DNA of 64,000 nt from positions 78,802 to 142,801 of the forward strand of contig JAGRPI010000012.1 of assembly GCA_019449635.1 (NCBI GenBank), given 5' to 3'. Both the position numbers and the translations under genes were made by a program. The stretch is from Candidatus Ferrigenium bremense (lineage in GTDB: Bacteria; Pseudomonadota; Gammaproteobacteria; Burkholderiales; Gallionellaceae). Below, in pieces: positions 1-9,435 of this stretch. The notes below the pieces were generated by a model. The model was not told the DNA's origin, searched no databases, and saw only the letters and a program-made list of their open reading frames with translations. Every line of letters starts with the position of its first letter. The first letter of the stretch is position 1.

Positions 1-869
1 GTGAAATCATTGCAACCAAATCCGGCCAGATCGAGTGTGGCGAATTGCTGGCACAGCGCGCGGCGCGCCGTGTCCAGATCGAAATGCCAGTCGGGGAGTG
101 CCTTGAAAGCCGCATGGATACTGGCTTGCATGGCAGTATTTTCTGCGTGCAAAATTTCGGAAGGTTGCAAACGTTCCAGTTCGGCGGGCAGATTTTCCGG
201 CGTAGTTTCGCACACGAAAAATTGCCCGGAGGCGAGGTTCAGCCAGGCGAGACCAACTTCTCCCGGCCTCCCCAACCCCTCCCGGCCTCCCCTTGTGCGA
301 GCATCCGCTTCGCGGATTGCCTGCTTGACCCGATTCAGGGGAGGCGATGAGATCGCCAGCAGCAGGGTGTCGCGCTTCTCTTCGAGCAGGGCGGAGTCGG
401 TAACGGTGCCCGGCGTAACGATGCGCACCACCTTGCGCTCCACCGGGCCTTTGCTGGCGGCGGGGTCGCCGATCTGTTCGCAGATCGCCACCGATTCGCC
501 GAGCCGCACCAGCCGCGCGAGGTATTGCTCGGCGGCGTGGTAGGGCACGCCCGCCATTTTGATCGGCTGGCCGTTGGAGGCACCGCGCTGGGTCAGCGTG
601 ATGTCGAGCAGCTTGGCCGCGCGCGCGGCATCTTCATGGAACAGTTCATAGAAATCCCCCATGCGGTAGAACAGCAGCATGTCGGCATGCTGCGCCTTGA
701 TGCGCAGGTACTGCTGCATCATCGGGGTATGATTTCCAGCCGCATGCTGCGCAATACCGGTGTTGGCTGCGTCGGCAACCCCTCGCCTACCGGTTACGGT
801 ATGCCCCGTCCTTGCCTCCTTGCCGCCTGGGTCCTGCTTTGCCTGTGGCTGGGAATGCGTTTCAGTCAT
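1..869 (-). CDS. mutS: DNA mismatch repair protein MutS (5' part, cut by window edge)
   Basis: Translating the minus strand from the ATG at 869 gives an open frame to the window edge (about 289 residues). It contains the MutS domain I signature [15 protein letters not shown], then [18 protein letters not shown] with the mismatch-reading Phe-x-Glu (FYE), and a domain II portion. MutS recognises base mismatches and recruits MutL. Two oddities are visible. The protein has about 49 residues before HTPMMQQYL, where most MutS proteins have very few, so a start at the Met-Met pair is possible. About 30 residues ([11 protein letters not shown]... to ...GLGRPG, DNA about 265-355) interrupt the usual domain II sequence in frame and are encoded by a palindromic repeat. 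suhB ends 9 bp upstream, so the two may be cotranscribed. Confidence 0.95.
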   Translation of the reverse strand, partial: MTETHSQPQAKQDPGGKEARTGHTVTGRRGVADAANTGIAQHAAGNHTPMMQQYLRIKAQHADMLLFYRMGDFYELFHEDAARAAKLLDITLTQRGASNGQPIKMAGVPYHAAEQYLARLVRLGESVAICEQIGDPAASKGPVERKVVRIVTPGTVTDSALLEEKRDTLLLAISSPPLNRVKQAIREADARTRGGREGLGRPGEVGLAWLNLASGQFFVCETTPENLPAELERLQPSEILHAENTAMQASIHAAFKALPDWHFDLDTARRALCQQFATLDLAGFGCNDF

Positions 870-878
870 GAATTGGCG

Positions 879-1676
879 TCAGCCTTTCAATCCCGGTGTC
901 AGGTGCGGTTTGATGATATCCAGCAACAGCGGGTGGATGTTCGGATTGCCTGTGCACAGATGGCCGGTCTTGAGGTAAGTGTCCGAGCCGTGCAGGTCGC
1001 TGACCATGCCGCCCGCCTCGGTGATCAGCAGGCAGCCGGCGGCGATATCCCAGGGTTTGAGCCCGGTCTCGAAGAAGCCGTCGTAGCGGCCCGCCGCCAC
1101 CCAGGCCAGGTCCAGCGCCGCAGAGCCGGGGCGGCGCAGGCCGGCGGTCTTTTGCATCAGCTCGCGGAAGATCGCCATGTAGGCATCGAGGTGCTCGAAC
1201 CGGGTGTAAGGGAAGCCGGTGCCGATCAGGCTGTCGGCGAGGTGGAGGCGCTTGGTGACGCGCAGTCGTTTGTCGTTGAGGAACGCGCCGCGGCCGCGCG
1301 TGGCGGTGAACAGCTCATTCTTGGCCGGGTCGTACACCACCGCCTGGGTGATGATGCCTTTGTGCTGCAACGCGATGGACACGGAATATTGCGGCAGGCC
1401 GTGCAGGAAATTGGTCGTGCCGTCCAGCGGGTCGATGATCCACAGGAACTCCGACTCGCCTTGAGCGCCGCTCTCTTCTGCTAGAATCGCGTGGCCCGGA
1501 TAGGCTTCCAGCAAGGTCTGGATGATGGTTTGCTCGGCGGCGCGATCCACTTCGCTGACGAAATCCGAGTGGGATTTTCTGGTGATGGTGAGGTGGTCGA
1601 TCTTGTCGGCGGAGCGGTATATCAGATTGCCGGCGCGACGTGCGGCCTTCACCGCGATGTTGAGCATGGGGTGCAT
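879..1676 (-). CDS. suhB: Inositol-1-monophosphatase family protein SuhB
   Basis: A 265-residue member of the FIG/inositol monophosphatase superfamily. The Mg-binding motifs are clear: EVDRAAEQ near residue 40, the [12 protein letters not shown]lu near 65, [17 protein letters not shown] near 80-95, and the C-terminal [16 protein letters not shown] motif. It hydrolyses inositol monophosphates in vitro; in Enterobacteria SuhB also joins the rRNA antitermination complex. The start [18 protein letters not shown] matches the usual SuhB N-terminus. It lies 9 bp upstream of mutS on the same strand and diverges from trmJ, leaving a 96-bp shared promoter region. Confidence 0.95.
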   Translation of the reverse strand: MHPMLNIAVKAARRAGNLIYRSADKIDHLTITRKSHSDFVSEVDRAAEQTIIQTLLEAYPGHAILAEESGAQGESEFLWIIDPLDGTTNFLHGLPQYSVSIALQHKGIITQAVVYDPAKNELFTATRGRGAFLNDKRLRVTKRLHLADSLIGTGFPYTRFEHLDAYMAIFRELMQKTAGLRRPGSAALDLAWVAAGRYDGFFETGLKPWDIAAGCLLITEAGGMVSDLHGSDTYLKTGHLCTGNPNIHPLLLDIIKPHLTPGLKG

Positions 1677-1772
1677 AAGTTACGACCTTTTTAATGAGCT
1701 GGGGGAATTCAGCCCGTATTTTAGTTGGAATTACACTTTGTATAAACAGAATCTTATGGAAAGCACCGTTTT

Positions 1773-2531
1773 ATGGAGAACATAAGGGTCGTTCTCAGCC
1801 ACACCACCCATCCGGGCAATATCGGGGCGGCGGCGCGCGCCATGAAGACCATGGGCCTGCGCCATCTGTATCTGGTCAATCCCAGGCATTTTCCCGACCC
1901 GCAGGCCGATGCGATGGCCGCCGGGGCCGACGACCTGCTGCGCGATGCGGTGGTGTGCGGTTCCATCGACGAAGCCCTGCAGGGCGTGGTGTTCACGGTG
2001 GCGATGACCGCGCGGCTGCGCGATATTTCCATCGAGGTGAAGAGCCCGCGCGAGGCGGTGCCGCTGTTGCTGCAACAGGCCGCGCTGCAGCCGGTGGCGT
2101 TGCTGTTCGGCACCGAGATGTCCGGCCTGACCAACGAGGAGATGGGCAAGGCGCAGGTGCTGGTTAACATTCCCGCCAACCCGGATTTTTCTTCGCTCAA
2201 TCTGGCGGCTGCGGTGCAGGTGATGGGCTACGAGTTGAACGCGGCGGCGCAAAGCCACGTGCCGAACGCGCCGGAAGTCCGGCCTGCCCCGTATGAACAG
2301 ATGGAAGGATTTTTCACGCACCTGGAAAAAGCCCTGTTCGAGATCGGATTCTTCACCACGCAGAATCCGGCGCGCCTGATGCAGCGTCTGCGCCGTCTGT
2401 ATGCCCGCGCGCGACTGGAGCAGGAGGAGATCAACATACTGCGCGGCATATTGAGCGTGACAACCGAGTACAATGCGCGTCTCAAATCGCGTTACCAGGA
2501 AGAACACCGGAAGGTTTCGGAACAGCAATGA
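1773..2531 (+). CDS. trmJ: tRNA (cytidine/uridine-2'-O)-methyltransferase TrmJ
   Basis: A 252-residue SpoU-class (SPOUT) RNA methyltransferase that 2'-O-methylates position 32 of tRNAs. The N-terminal [24 protein letters not shown], the central [14 protein letters not shown] and [19 protein letters not shown] are the three diagnostic SPOUT motifs forming the knotted SAM site. The C-terminal helical tail ([26 protein letters not shown]) matches TrmJ rather than TrmH or RlmB. Its stop overlaps the cysE start by 4 bp, so the two are translationally coupled. trmJ-cysE-isc is a frequent order in beta- and gammaproteobacteria. Confidence 0.93.
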   Translation: MENIRVVLSHTTHPGNIGAAARAMKTMGLRHLYLVNPRHFPDPQADAMAAGADDLLRDAVVCGSIDEALQGVVFTVAMTARLRDISIEVKSPREAVPLLLQQAALQPVALLFGTEMSGLTNEEMGKAQVLVNIPANPDFSSLNLAAAVQVMGYELNAAAQSHVPNAPEVRPAPYEQMEGFFTHLEKALFEIGFFTTQNPARLMQRLRRLYARARLEQEEINILRGILSVTTEYNARLKSRYQEEHRKVSEQQ

Positions 2532-3262
2532 TGTTCAAGAATATCAGGGAAGACATCGCCAGCGTATTCGACCGCGATCCGGCGGCGCGCACCACTTTTG
2601 AGGTGCTGACCTGCTATCCGGGCTTGCATGCGCGCATCCTGCACCGCATGGCGAATACCCTGTGGCACGCCAACCTGAAATGGCTGGCGCGTTTCCTGTC
2701 GCATATCACACGCTGGTTCACCGGCATCGAGATCCACCCCGGAGCGACCATCGGACGGCGCTTCTTCATCGATCACGGCATGGGTGTGGTGATCGGCGAG
2801 ACCGCCGAGATCGGCGACGATGTCACGCTCTACCACGGCGTCACGCTGGGCGGCACCTCATGGAAGCACGGCAAGCGGCATCCCACCCTGGGCAATGGCG
2901 TGGTGGTCGGGGCGGGCGCCAAGATACTCGGCCCGATCACCGTCGGCGACGGCGCGAAGATCGGCTCGAATGCGGTGGTGGTAAAAGATGTCCCGGCGGG
3001 GGCGACGGCGGCGGGCATCCCCGCGCGTATCCTCGATGAAGAGAAGAAGCATGCCGGCGGCTTCAACGCCTATGCCGTCGGCAACGACCAGAACGACCCG
3101 GTTTCCAAGGCGATACACGGATTGCTCGGGCATAGCGTATCGGTGGACCAGCGCATCGACTTTATTTTGCAGCAGCTTGAAAAAATGGGGGTGCGCGTGG
3201 ATGAAGAGCGCGCCACCGCGGATAAATTTGACCCTAATCACTTGAATAAGATAGTTGACTAA
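2528..3262 (+). CDS. cysE: Serine O-acetyltransferase
   Basis: A 244-residue left-handed beta-helix acyltransferase that makes O-acetylserine from serine and acetyl-CoA, the first committed step of cysteine synthesis. The hexapeptide repeats run from about residue 70 to 165 ([32 protein letters not shown]...), with the catalytic His-Asp region FFIDHGMG and the G-V-T-L-G-G-T segment. It is shorter at the N-terminus than E. coli CysE and has a longer C-terminal tail, like the EpsC-type enzymes of betaproteobacteria. Placement directly before isc genes couples cysteine synthesis to IscS, which consumes cysteine. The last codons overlap the IscR operator. Confidence 0.93.
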   Translation: MMFKNIREDIASVFDRDPAARTTFEVLTCYPGLHARILHRMANTLWHANLKWLARFLSHITRWFTGIEIHPGATIGRRFFIDHGMGVVIGETAEIGDDVTLYHGVTLGGTSWKHGKRHPTLGNGVVVGAGAKILGPITVGDGAKIGSNAVVVKDVPAGATAAGIPARILDEEKKHAGGFNAYAVGNDQNDPVSKAIHGLLGHSVSVDQRIDFILQQLEKMGVRVDEERATADKFDPNHLNKIVD

Positions 3263-3283
3263 ATTATTCGGGTATTCTATGAT
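3251..3283 (+). promoter_or_regulatory. isc promoter with type 1 IscR operator
   Basis: A sigma70-like promoter reads TTGACT at 3255-3260, a 17-bp spacer, and TATGAT at 3278-3283. Over it, positions 3251-3275 match the published type 1 IscR consensus (ATASYYGACT-RWWWY-AGTCRRSTAT) at 24 of 25 positions: ATAGTTGACT, then AAATT, then ATTCGGGTAT, the only mismatch being T for G at 3267. In E. coli, [2Fe-2S]-IscR binds such sites and represses its own operon, so autoregulation is inferred. The site lies inside the last codons and stop of cysE. Confidence 0.85.
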
Positions 3284-3358
3284 TCGCGTGTCGGAATTTG
3301 GAACACCTTCCGGATTGTCCCGGAACAATCTGAATACACTCACTGACTGGATGATGAT

Positions 3359-3844
3359 ATGCGATTAACGACCAAAGGACGTTTTGCCGTGACGGCGATG
3401 GCTGACTTGACGATGTGCGGCAAGCGCGGTCCGGTGACCATGGCCGAGATCAGCGAACGGCAGAAGATTTCACTCTCTTATCTGGAGCAGTTGTTCGGCA
3501 AGCTGCGCCGCAGCAACATCGTGGAAAGCGTGCGCGGTCCGGGCGGCGGCTACTATCTGGCCAGGCCTGCGGACAAGATCACGATAGCGGAGATCATCGT
3601 GGCGGTGGATGAGCCGATGGATGCGACCAAGTGCGGGGGTCTGGGCAACTGTCACGACGAGCGTCAATGCCTGACCCATGATCTGTGGACCGGGCTAAAC
3701 GTGAAGATTTTCGAATATCTGGCTTCGTACACGCTGCAGCAACTGGTGGACAGCCAGGCCAAGGCGAATCATGCCCACGTCCACGTTGCCGCGCCTGTCG
3801 TGGTGAAGAAGAAGGCTGCCAAGCCGGCAGCAGTTTCGGTTTAA
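3359..3844 (+). CDS. iscR: Fe-S cluster-responsive regulator IscR
   Basis: A 161-residue Rrf2-family winged-helix regulator. The N-terminal [17 protein letters not shown], the recognition helix region [29 protein letters not shown] and the wing are typical. Three cysteines in [14 protein letters not shown] (about residues 92-104) are the [2Fe-2S] ligands together with the following His. The C-terminal tail is Ala/Lys/Val-rich, as in many betaproteobacterial IscR proteins. It is the first gene of the isc operon, 19 bp before iscS, and its own type 1 operator is visible upstream. Confidence 0.96.
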   Translation: MRLTTKGRFAVTAMADLTMCGKRGPVTMAEISERQKISLSYLEQLFGKLRRSNIVESVRGPGGGYYLARPADKITIAEIIVAVDEPMDATKCGGLGNCHDERQCLTHDLWTGLNVKIFEYLASYTLQQLVDSQAKANHAHVHVAAPVVVKKKAAKPAAVSV

Positions 3845-3863
3845 GGCAGGAGAGGCGCAGAAT

Positions 3864-5072
3864 ATGAAGCTTCCGATTTACATGGATTACTCCGCGACCA
3901 CGCCGGTCGACCCGCGCGTGGCGGAGAAGATGATTCCCTATCTCACCGAGAAGTTCGGCAACCCGGCCAGCCGTTCCCACGCTTTCGGCTGGGAAGCCGA
4001 TGAGGCGGTGGAACTGGCGCGCGAGCAGGTCGCCGCGCTGGTGAACTGCGACCCCAAGGAGATCGTCTGGACCTCCGGTGCGACCGAGTCGAATAACCTT
4101 GCCATCAAGGGTGCGGCGCATTTCTACCAGGGCAAGGGCAAGCACATCATCACCATGCGCATCGAGCACAAGGCGGTGCTGGATACCGTGCGCGAACTGG
4201 AGCGCGAAGGCTTCAGCGCGACCTACCTCGATCCGGAGCCGAGCGGCTTGCTGGACCTGGGCAAGTTCAAGGCGGCCCTGCGTCCCGATACCGTGCTGGT
4301 GTCCATCATGCTGGTGAACAACGAGATCGGCGTGATCCAGGACATCGCAGCCATCGGCGAGATCTGCCGCGACAAGGGCATCCTGTTCCATGTGGATGCG
4401 GCCCAGGCGACCGGCAAGGTGGCCATCGATCTGCAGCAGCTGAAAGTCGACATGATGTCGTTCTCCGCGCACAAGACCTACGGTCCGAAAGGCATCGGTG
4501 CGCTGTACGTGCGGCGCAAGCCGCGCGTGCGCCTGGAAGCGCAGATGCACGGCGGCGGGCACGAACGCGGCATGCGCTCCGGTACGCTGCCGACGCACCA
4601 GATCGTCGGCATGGGCGAAGCGTTCCACATCGCCAAAGAGGAAATGGCACAGGAGAACGAGCGGGTGCGCCTGCTGCGCGACCGTCTGCTGAAAGGCCTG
4701 ATGGCCATGGAGGAAGTGCATATCAACGGCGACATGGAGCATCGTGTGCCGCATAATCTCAACCTCAGCTTCAGTTTCGTCGAAGGCGAATCGCTGATGA
4801 TGGCGGTCAAGGATGTCGCGGTGTCCAGCGGTTCGGCGTGTACTTCGGCGAGCCTGGAGCCATCCTACGTGCTGCGCGCGCTGGGGCGCAGCGACGAGCT
4901 GGCGCACAGCTCGATCCGCTTCAGCATCGGCCGTTTCACCACGGTCGAGGAAGTCGATTACGTCATCGAGCTGATGAAAGGCAGGATCGGCAAGCTGCGC
5001 GAGTTGTCGCCGCTGTGGGAAATGTATCAGGACGGCGTCGATCTGAATTCTGTGCAGTGGGCAGCACATTGA
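3864..5072 (+). CDS. iscS: Cysteine desulfurase IscS
   Basis: A 402-residue class V aminotransferase-fold, PLP-dependent cysteine desulfurase that provides persulfide sulfur for Fe-S clusters, thiolated tRNA and other cofactors. The PLP lysine lies in [17 protein letters not shown] (about residue 206) and the mobile-loop catalytic Cys in [17 protein letters not shown] (about residue 328). The N-terminus [19 protein letters not shown] and total length match the IscS (not SufS) class. A spacer of about 100 bp with a 13-bp inverted repeat separates it from iscU. Confidence 0.97.
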   Translation: MKLPIYMDYSATTPVDPRVAEKMIPYLTEKFGNPASRSHAFGWEADEAVELAREQVAALVNCDPKEIVWTSGATESNNLAIKGAAHFYQGKGKHIITMRIEHKAVLDTVRELEREGFSATYLDPEPSGLLDLGKFKAALRPDTVLVSIMLVNNEIGVIQDIAAIGEICRDKGILFHVDAAQATGKVAIDLQQLKVDMMSFSAHKTYGPKGIGALYVRRKPRVRLEAQMHGGGHERGMRSGTLPTHQIVGMGEAFHIAKEEMAQENERVRLLRDRLLKGLMAMEEVHINGDMEHRVPHNLNLSFSFVEGESLMMAVKDVAVSSGSACTSASLEPSYVLRALGRSDELAHSSIRFSIGRFTTVEEVDYVIELMKGRIGKLRELSPLWEMYQDGVDLNSVQWAAH

Positions 5073-5089
5073 AGACGGTCGTTGGACGT

Positions 5090-5145
5090 AAGACGTAAGT
5101 TGATAATTGAAATCCGGTCAGCTTGCGACTAACAACTTACGTCTT
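5090..5145. repeat. Inverted repeat between iscS and iscU
   Basis: Perfect 13-bp arms AAGACGTAAGTTG (5090-5102) and its complement (5133-5145) enclose a 30-nt loop. The arms share ACGTAAGTTG/CAACTTACG words with the hairpin between hscB and hscA at 6609-6648, so both belong to one dispersed family. In mRNA this would form a stem inside the operon, with no T-tract that would make it a terminator. Confidence 0.8.
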
Positions 5146-5171
5146 GCGACTGCGACTGAAAGGAGCACAAA

Positions 5172-5594
5172 ATGGCATATAGCGAAAAATTACTGGATCA
5201 TTACGAGCATCCGCGCAACGTGGGTTCCATGGATAAGGATGCTGCGGAAGTGGGGACCGGCATGGTCGGCGCGCCGGCGTGCGGCGACGTGATGAAATTG
5301 CAGATCAAGGTCGGCAAGGACGGCGTGATCGAAGACGCCAAGTTCAAGACTTACGGCTGCGGCTCGGCGATCGCGTCCAGCTCGCTGGTCACCGAGTGGG
5401 TCAAGGGCAAGACGGTCGATCAGGCGCTGGAAATCAAGAACACGCAGATCGCCGAAGAGCTGGCGTTGCCGCCGGTGAAGATCCACTGCTCGATCCTGGC
5501 GGAAGACGCCATCAAGGCTGCGGTGGCGGATTACAAGAGCAAACACGGGGCGGTGATCGAAACGCCGGCCTGCAACGAAAGCTGCAAGGGGTAG
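5172..5594 (+). CDS. iscU: Fe-S cluster assembly scaffold IscU
   Basis: The scaffold on which IscS sulfur and iron form the cluster. The three conserved cysteines are visible in GAPACGDVMKL, YGCGSAIASSS and KIHCSILAEDA, and the HscA-recognition motif LPPVK immediately precedes the third Cys. The protein is 140 residues, about a dozen longer than usual; the extra tail ends in PACNESCKG with two more cysteines. iscA begins 3 bp after the stop. Confidence 0.96.
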   Translation: MAYSEKLLDHYEHPRNVGSMDKDAAEVGTGMVGAPACGDVMKLQIKVGKDGVIEDAKFKTYGCGSAIASSSLVTEWVKGKTVDQALEIKNTQIAEELALPPVKIHCSILAEDAIKAAVADYKSKHGAVIETPACNESCKG

Positions 5595-5597
5595 GAC

Positions 5598-5921
5598 ATG
5601 GCGATCACGCTGACAGAAAATGCTGCCAAGCATGTGCGGAACTTCATTGCCAAGCGCGGCAAGGGCGTCGGTTTGCGCATCGGCGTGCGCACCAGCGGCT
5701 GCTCCGGCATGGCCTACAAGCTGGAGTTCGCCGACGAGGCGGCCAGCGACGACCATCAGTTCACCAGCCATGGTGTCACGGTGCTGGTGGACCCGAAAAG
5801 CCTGCCGTACATCGACGGCATGGAACTGGATTACACCCGCGAAGGGCTGAACGAAGGGTTCAAGTTCAGCAATCCGAATGTGAAGAACCAGTGCGGTTGC
5901 GGTGAGAGTTTCGGCGTTTGA
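5598..5921 (+). CDS. iscA: Fe-S cluster assembly/carrier protein IscA
   Basis: A 107-residue A-type carrier. The three cluster-binding cysteines are in [14 protein letters not shown] and the C-terminal NQCGCGESF, the family signature. It receives clusters from IscU or delivers them to apo-proteins. It follows iscU after a 3-bp gap, and hscB starts about 126 bp downstream. Confidence 0.96.
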   Translation: MAITLTENAAKHVRNFIAKRGKGVGLRIGVRTSGCSGMAYKLEFADEAASDDHQFTSHGVTVLVDPKSLPYIDGMELDYTREGLNEGFKFSNPNVKNQCGCGESFGV

Positions 5922-6047
5922 AAACTACAGCGCCCGGCTAACTTTGCTGCGTGACGGCTCAGAATGCTCATTTACTCAAATGTAAATTCCGCTTCTTCGC
6001 CATCGCGCGCCTCGTTCTGCCATCGCCTGTAACGTTTTCAAAATCGT

Positions 6048-6590
6048 ATGCAACCCGCCAATTTCGATTCCCGGCAAAACCACTTCCAGCTGTTCGGCCT
6101 TGCGCAGTCTTATCGGATAGACACGGCGCAGCTTGAGCAGCAGTACCGCGCCTTGCAGGCACTGGTTCATCCCGACAAGTCCGCCCACTTGCCCGATGCC
6201 GAGCAGCGCCTGGCCATGCAGCGCGCCACGCTGGTGAACGAGGCCTACCAGGTACTGCGCAGTCCGCTGCGGCGCGCACGCTATCTGTTGTCGCTGCACG
6301 GGGTGGATATCCAGGAAGAAAACAACACCGTGATGCCGATGGATTTCCTGATGGCGCAGATGGAGTGGCGCGAAGCGGTCGCCGAAGCGCAGCAGGCGCG
6401 CGATGCCGCGGCAGTGGCGCAACTCGAAGAGAGGTTGCGGCGCGAAACGCGCGAACTTGAAGCGCAGCTTGCGGTTAATATCGACACGGAAAAAGACTAT
6501 GACGCGGCAGCCGGAGCGGTGCGCAAGATGCGTTTCATGGAAAGACTCGCGGAAGAGATTCATGCCGCTTACGACGCGATAGATATTTGA
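6048..6590 (+). CDS. hscB: Fe-S assembly co-chaperone HscB
   Basis: A 180-residue J-protein that delivers IscU to HscA. The N-terminal J-domain has the HPD motif in LQALVHPDKSAHL; the C-terminal three-helix IscU-binding domain follows (MDFLMAQMEWREAVAEAQQ...). The ATG at 6048 opens MQPANFDSRQNHFQLFGL, aligning with other HscB proteins. No strong ribosome-binding site is obvious. Confidence 0.95.
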   Translation: MQPANFDSRQNHFQLFGLAQSYRIDTAQLEQQYRALQALVHPDKSAHLPDAEQRLAMQRATLVNEAYQVLRSPLRRARYLLSLHGVDIQEENNTVMPMDFLMAQMEWREAVAEAQQARDAAAVAQLEERLRRETRELEAQLAVNIDTEKDYDAAAGAVRKMRFMERLAEEIHAAYDAIDI

Positions 6591-6608
6591 AACCAGTCGC
6601 AAGTTATT

Positions 6609-6648
6609 AGTCGTAAGTTGCTAGTTGAACCACCAGCAACTTACGACT
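6609..6648. repeat. Inverted repeat between hscB and hscA
   Basis: Perfect 14-bp arms AGTCGTAAGTTGCT (6609-6622) and AGCAACTTACGACT (6635-6648) with a 12-nt loop. Further partial copies of the CGCAAGTT/ACTTGCG words surround it (6597-6670). It is the same family as the iscS-iscU repeat and has no terminator-like T-tract. Confidence 0.82.
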
Positions 6649-6672
6649 TGCGTCTTACGGCTGACAACTAAA

Positions 6673-8616
6673 ATGGCTCTATTACAAATCTCCGAACCCG
6701 GCCTCAGCGCCGCTCCGCACCAGCACCGGCTGGCGGTGGGCATCGATCTCGGCACGACCAACTCGCTGGTGGCCACGGTGCGCAACGGCATCAGCGTGGT
6801 GCTCAACGATGAGAACGGGCGCGCCATGCTGCCTTCGGTGGTGCGCTACCTGGCCGATGGCAGCGTCGCGGTGGGCGAGGCGGCGCAAGCCATGCAGAGC
6901 GAGGATGCCGCCAATACCATCGTCTCTGTGAAACGCTTCATGGGGCGCGGCATCAAGGATGTCGGCGAGATCAGCCGCCTGCCGTATCGCTTTGCAGACA
7001 CCCCCTCGTCCTTCGCTACCTCAGGAGGTTCAGGACAGGCCGCTTCGCCCCTCGCTACCTCAGGAGGCTCAGGACAGGGTGGCATGCTGCAACTGCGCAC
7101 CGTGGCAGGGGTGAAAAGCCCGGTCGAGGTGTCCGCGGAGATCCTCAAGGTGTTGCGCATCCGCGCCGAAGCCGCATTGGGCGGCGAACTGGTCGGAGCG
7201 GTCATCACCGTGCCTGCCTATTTCGACGACGCGCAGCGGCAGGCCACCAAGGATGCGGCGCGCCTGGCCGGGCTGAACGTGCTGCGCCTGCTCAACGAAC
7301 CGACCGCCGCGGCGATCGCCTACGGGCTGGATAATGCCGCCGAGGGCGTGTATGCGGTGTACGACCTGGGCGGCGGCACCTTCGATATTTCCATCCTGCG
7401 CCTGTCGCGCGGTGTGTTCGAGGTGCTGGCGGCCAACGGCGATTCCGCACTGGGCGGCGACGATTTCGACCAGCGCATCCATTGCTGGCTGCTGGAAAAG
7501 AATTGCCTTTCCGCACTCGGCCCGCAGGACACGCGCCTGCTGCTGACCCATGCGCGCGCCGCCAAGGAGCAGTTGACCGACCATGCCGAGACGCGCATCA
7601 CAGCGGTGCTGTCGAACGGCGAGGTCATCGACAATATATTGACCCAGGCCGAGTTCCAGGCGATGTCGCAGAACCTGGTGCAGCGCACCCTGCAACCGTT
7701 GCGCCGCGCATTGCGCGACGCGCAGCTGGGCGTCGCGGATATCAAGGGTGTGGTGATGGTCGGCGGCGCGACGCGCATGCCGCAGGTGCAGCATGCGGTG
7801 GAGGAATTCTTCGGGCAAACGCCGCTGACCAACCTCGATCCGGACAAGGTCGTCGCGCTGGGCGCAGCGATCCAGGCCAACCTGCTGGCGGGCAACCGCG
7901 GCGGCGACGAATGGCTGCTGCTCGACGTGATCCCGCTCAGCCTGGGCATCGAAACCATGGGCGGTCTTGCGGAAAAGATCATCCCGCGCAACAGCACCAT
8001 CCCCACCGCGCGCGCGCAGGAATTCACCACTTACAAGGACGGGCAGACCGCGATGAGTATCCAGGTGGTGCAGGGCGAGCGCGAACTGGTGAGCGATTGC
8101 CGCTCGCTGGCGAAGTTCGAGCTGCGCGGTATCCCGGCAATGGTGGCGGGCGCGGCGCGCATCCGCGTGACCTTCCAGGTGGATGCCGACGGACTGCTGA
8201 ACGTGTCGGCACGCGAGATGAGCAGCGGCATCGAGACGGCGATCACGGTCAAGCCTTCCTACGGCCTGTCCGATGCCGAGATCACGCGCATGTTGCAGGA
8301 TTCCACGCAACACGCGCAGGACGACATGCAGGCGCGCTCGCTGCGCGAACAGCAGACCGAAGCGGAGCAATTGCTCGAAGCGGTGCAGCACGCGCTGGAG
8401 CTGGATGGCGATCTGCTCGATCAGGCCGAACGCACGCGGATCGAAACCCGGATGGGCGCGCTGCGCAACACGCTGCAGCTTGCCGATCACCTGGCCATCA
8501 AACGTGCCGTCACCGTATTGAACGATGTCACCGTCGGCTTTGCGCAAAAACGCATGGACAAGAGCGTGGCGCATGTCCTGGCGGGCAAGAATATTTCCGA
8601 ACTGGAGGTGAAATAA
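6673..8616 (+). CDS. hscA: Fe-S assembly chaperone HscA (with tandem in-frame insertion)
   Basis: A 647-residue Hsp70-class ATPase dedicated to IscU. The ATPase signatures [27 protein letters not shown] and [13 protein letters not shown] are present, followed by the substrate-binding domain. The start [10 protein letters not shown] at 6673 is the usual HscA N-terminus. Between LPYRFADT and [11 protein letters not shown], where HscA normally continues directly, about 24 residues are inserted: two tandem near-copies of ATSGGSGQ flanked by Ser/Pro/Ala. The stop overlaps the fdx start (TAATG). Confidence 0.96.
   Translation: MALLQISEPGLSAAPHQHRLAVGIDLGTTNSLVATVRNGISVVLNDENGRAMLPSVVRYLADGSVAVGEAAQAMQSEDAANTIVSVKRFMGRGIKDVGEISRLPYRFADTPSSFATSGGSGQAASPLATSGGSGQGGMLQLRTVAGVKSPVEVSAEILKVLRIRAEAALGGELVGAVITVPAYFDDAQRQATKDAARLAGLNVLRLLNEPTAAAIAYGLDNAAEGVYAVYDLGGGTFDISILRLSRGVFEVLAANGDSALGGDDFDQRIHCWLLEKNCLSALGPQDTRLLLTHARAAKEQLTDHAETRITAVLSNGEVIDNILTQAEFQAMSQNLVQRTLQPLRRALRDAQLGVADIKGVVMVGGATRMPQVQHAVEEFFGQTPLTNLDPDKVVALGAAIQANLLAGNRGGDEWLLLDVIPLSLGIETMGGLAEKIIPRNSTIPTARAQEFTTYKDGQTAMSIQVVQGERELVSDCRSLAKFELRGIPAMVAGAARIRVTFQVDADGLLNVSAREMSSGIETAITVKPSYGLSDAEITRMLQDSTQHAQDDMQARSLREQQTEAEQLLEAVQHALELDGDLLDQAERTRIETRMGALRNTLQLADHLAIKRAVTVLNDVTVGFAQKRMDKSVAHVLAGKNISELEVK
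7014..7078. repeat. Tandem insertion within hscA
   Basis: The unit CGCTACCTCAGGAGG-YTCAGGACAGG occurs twice (about 7014-7039 and 7053-7078), separated by 13 bp, and keeps the hscA frame open. The CTACCTCAGG words resemble the GGTATCGAAG/GATACCTCAGG repeats elsewhere in the window. It lies in a surface loop of the ATPase domain, judging from the flanking conserved strands. Confidence 0.75.
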
Positions 8617-8972
8617 TGACGCAGATCATCGTATTGCCGCATGAGGAGCTGTGCCCCGAGGGCAAGCTGTTCGATGTCGAGCCGGGCATTTCGATTTGCG
8701 ACGCGCTGTTGCAGCATGGCGTGGAGATCGAGCATGCCTGCGAAAAATCCTGTGCCTGCACCACCTGTCATGTCATATTGCGCGAAGGCTTCAATTCCCT
8801 GCAGCCGGCAGAAGATCTCGAAGAGGATATGCTCGACAAGGCGTGGGGTGTGGAACCCAATTCGCGCCTGTCCTGCCAAGCGCTGGTGGCGGATAAAGAC
8901 CTGGTGGTGGAAGTTCCGAAGTACACCATCAACATGGCGAAGGAGTCTGGCGCAGGCCAGCATAAAAAATGA
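8616..8972 (+). CDS. fdx: ISC-type [2Fe-2S] ferredoxin
   Basis: A 118-residue adrenodoxin-type ferredoxin. The cluster ligands are in EHACEKSCACTTCHVIL (C-x5-C-x2-C) and the distal RLSCQALV. The domain begins with TQIIVLPHEELCPEGKLFDV and ends with a short charged tail. It supplies electrons to cluster assembly on IscU. Its ATG overlaps the last base of the hscA stop, so translation is coupled. Confidence 0.96.
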   Translation: MTQIIVLPHEELCPEGKLFDVEPGISICDALLQHGVEIEHACEKSCACTTCHVILREGFNSLQPAEDLEEDMLDKAWGVEPNSRLSCQALVADKDLVVEVPKYTINMAKESGAGQHKK

Positions 8973-9089
8973 ATACCCTGCGCAGACTCCTTTCCCTCCC
9001 TTGCAGGGCGCGTTTCGGCAAAGCCGAAACCGCTCGCAAGGCGTGGAGCATGCTCCACGAAACCCCTTGCTCGCCCCCCGTTGCCCCTC

Positions 9090-9150
9090 TGATGGAACTA
9101 CTAGCCATTCCGCTAAGCCGCCAAAGAACGGCGGCCAAGCGGCTGGTTAT
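9090..9150 (+). repeat. 61-bp hairpin element, copy 1 (fdx-iscX gap)
   Basis: Begins TGATGGAACTACTAGCCATTC and ends GGCTGGTTAT. The central hairpin pairs CCGCT with AGCGG and GCCGCC with GGCGGC. It sits between CCCCTC and GAGGGG arms, inside a longer palindromic stretch (about 8990-9165) that also has a GTGGAGCATGCTCCAC palindrome. Confidence 0.85.
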
Positions 9151-9210
9151 CCCGAAGGGCGAGGGGTACGGTCGGTCGCTACGCGGATATAATTTTCTGG
9201 AGGGGCACAA

Positions 9211-9405
9211 ATGAAATGGACTGATGTCAGGCTGATCGCCATCGAACTGTCGGAAGCGCATCCCGAGGTCGACCCGAAGGCGGTACGCTTCACCGACCTG
9301 CACAACTGGGTGCTGGAGCTGGAAGATTTTCACGACGACCCGAAACACGGCGGCGAAAAAGTCCTCGAAGCGATCCAGGCGGCGTGGATAGAAGAGGTGG
9401 AGTGA
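9211..9405 (+). CDS. iscX: Fe-S assembly accessory protein IscX
   Basis: A 64-residue acidic protein, MKWTDVRLIAIELSEAHPEVDPKAVRFTDL..., matching the IscX/YfhJ family in size and sequence. It binds IscS and iron and is thought to tune cluster assembly. It has a good GGAGGGG ribosome-binding site and closes the isc operon. About 240 bp of repeats separate it from fdx. Confidence 0.95.
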   Translation: MKWTDVRLIAIELSEAHPEVDPKAVRFTDLHNWVLELEDFHDDPKHGGEKVLEAIQAAWIEEVE

Positions 9406-9435
9406 TTATGGAACCTTTAAGGAAATGCCGGTTTA

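Noticed and set aside
3594..5069. A 491-codon minus-strand frame opposite iscS
   Set aside because: Antisense shadow with His/Arg-rich composition and no motif; iscS is complete on the plus strand. The 501-codon frame opposite hscA (7069-8574) is rejected for the same reason.
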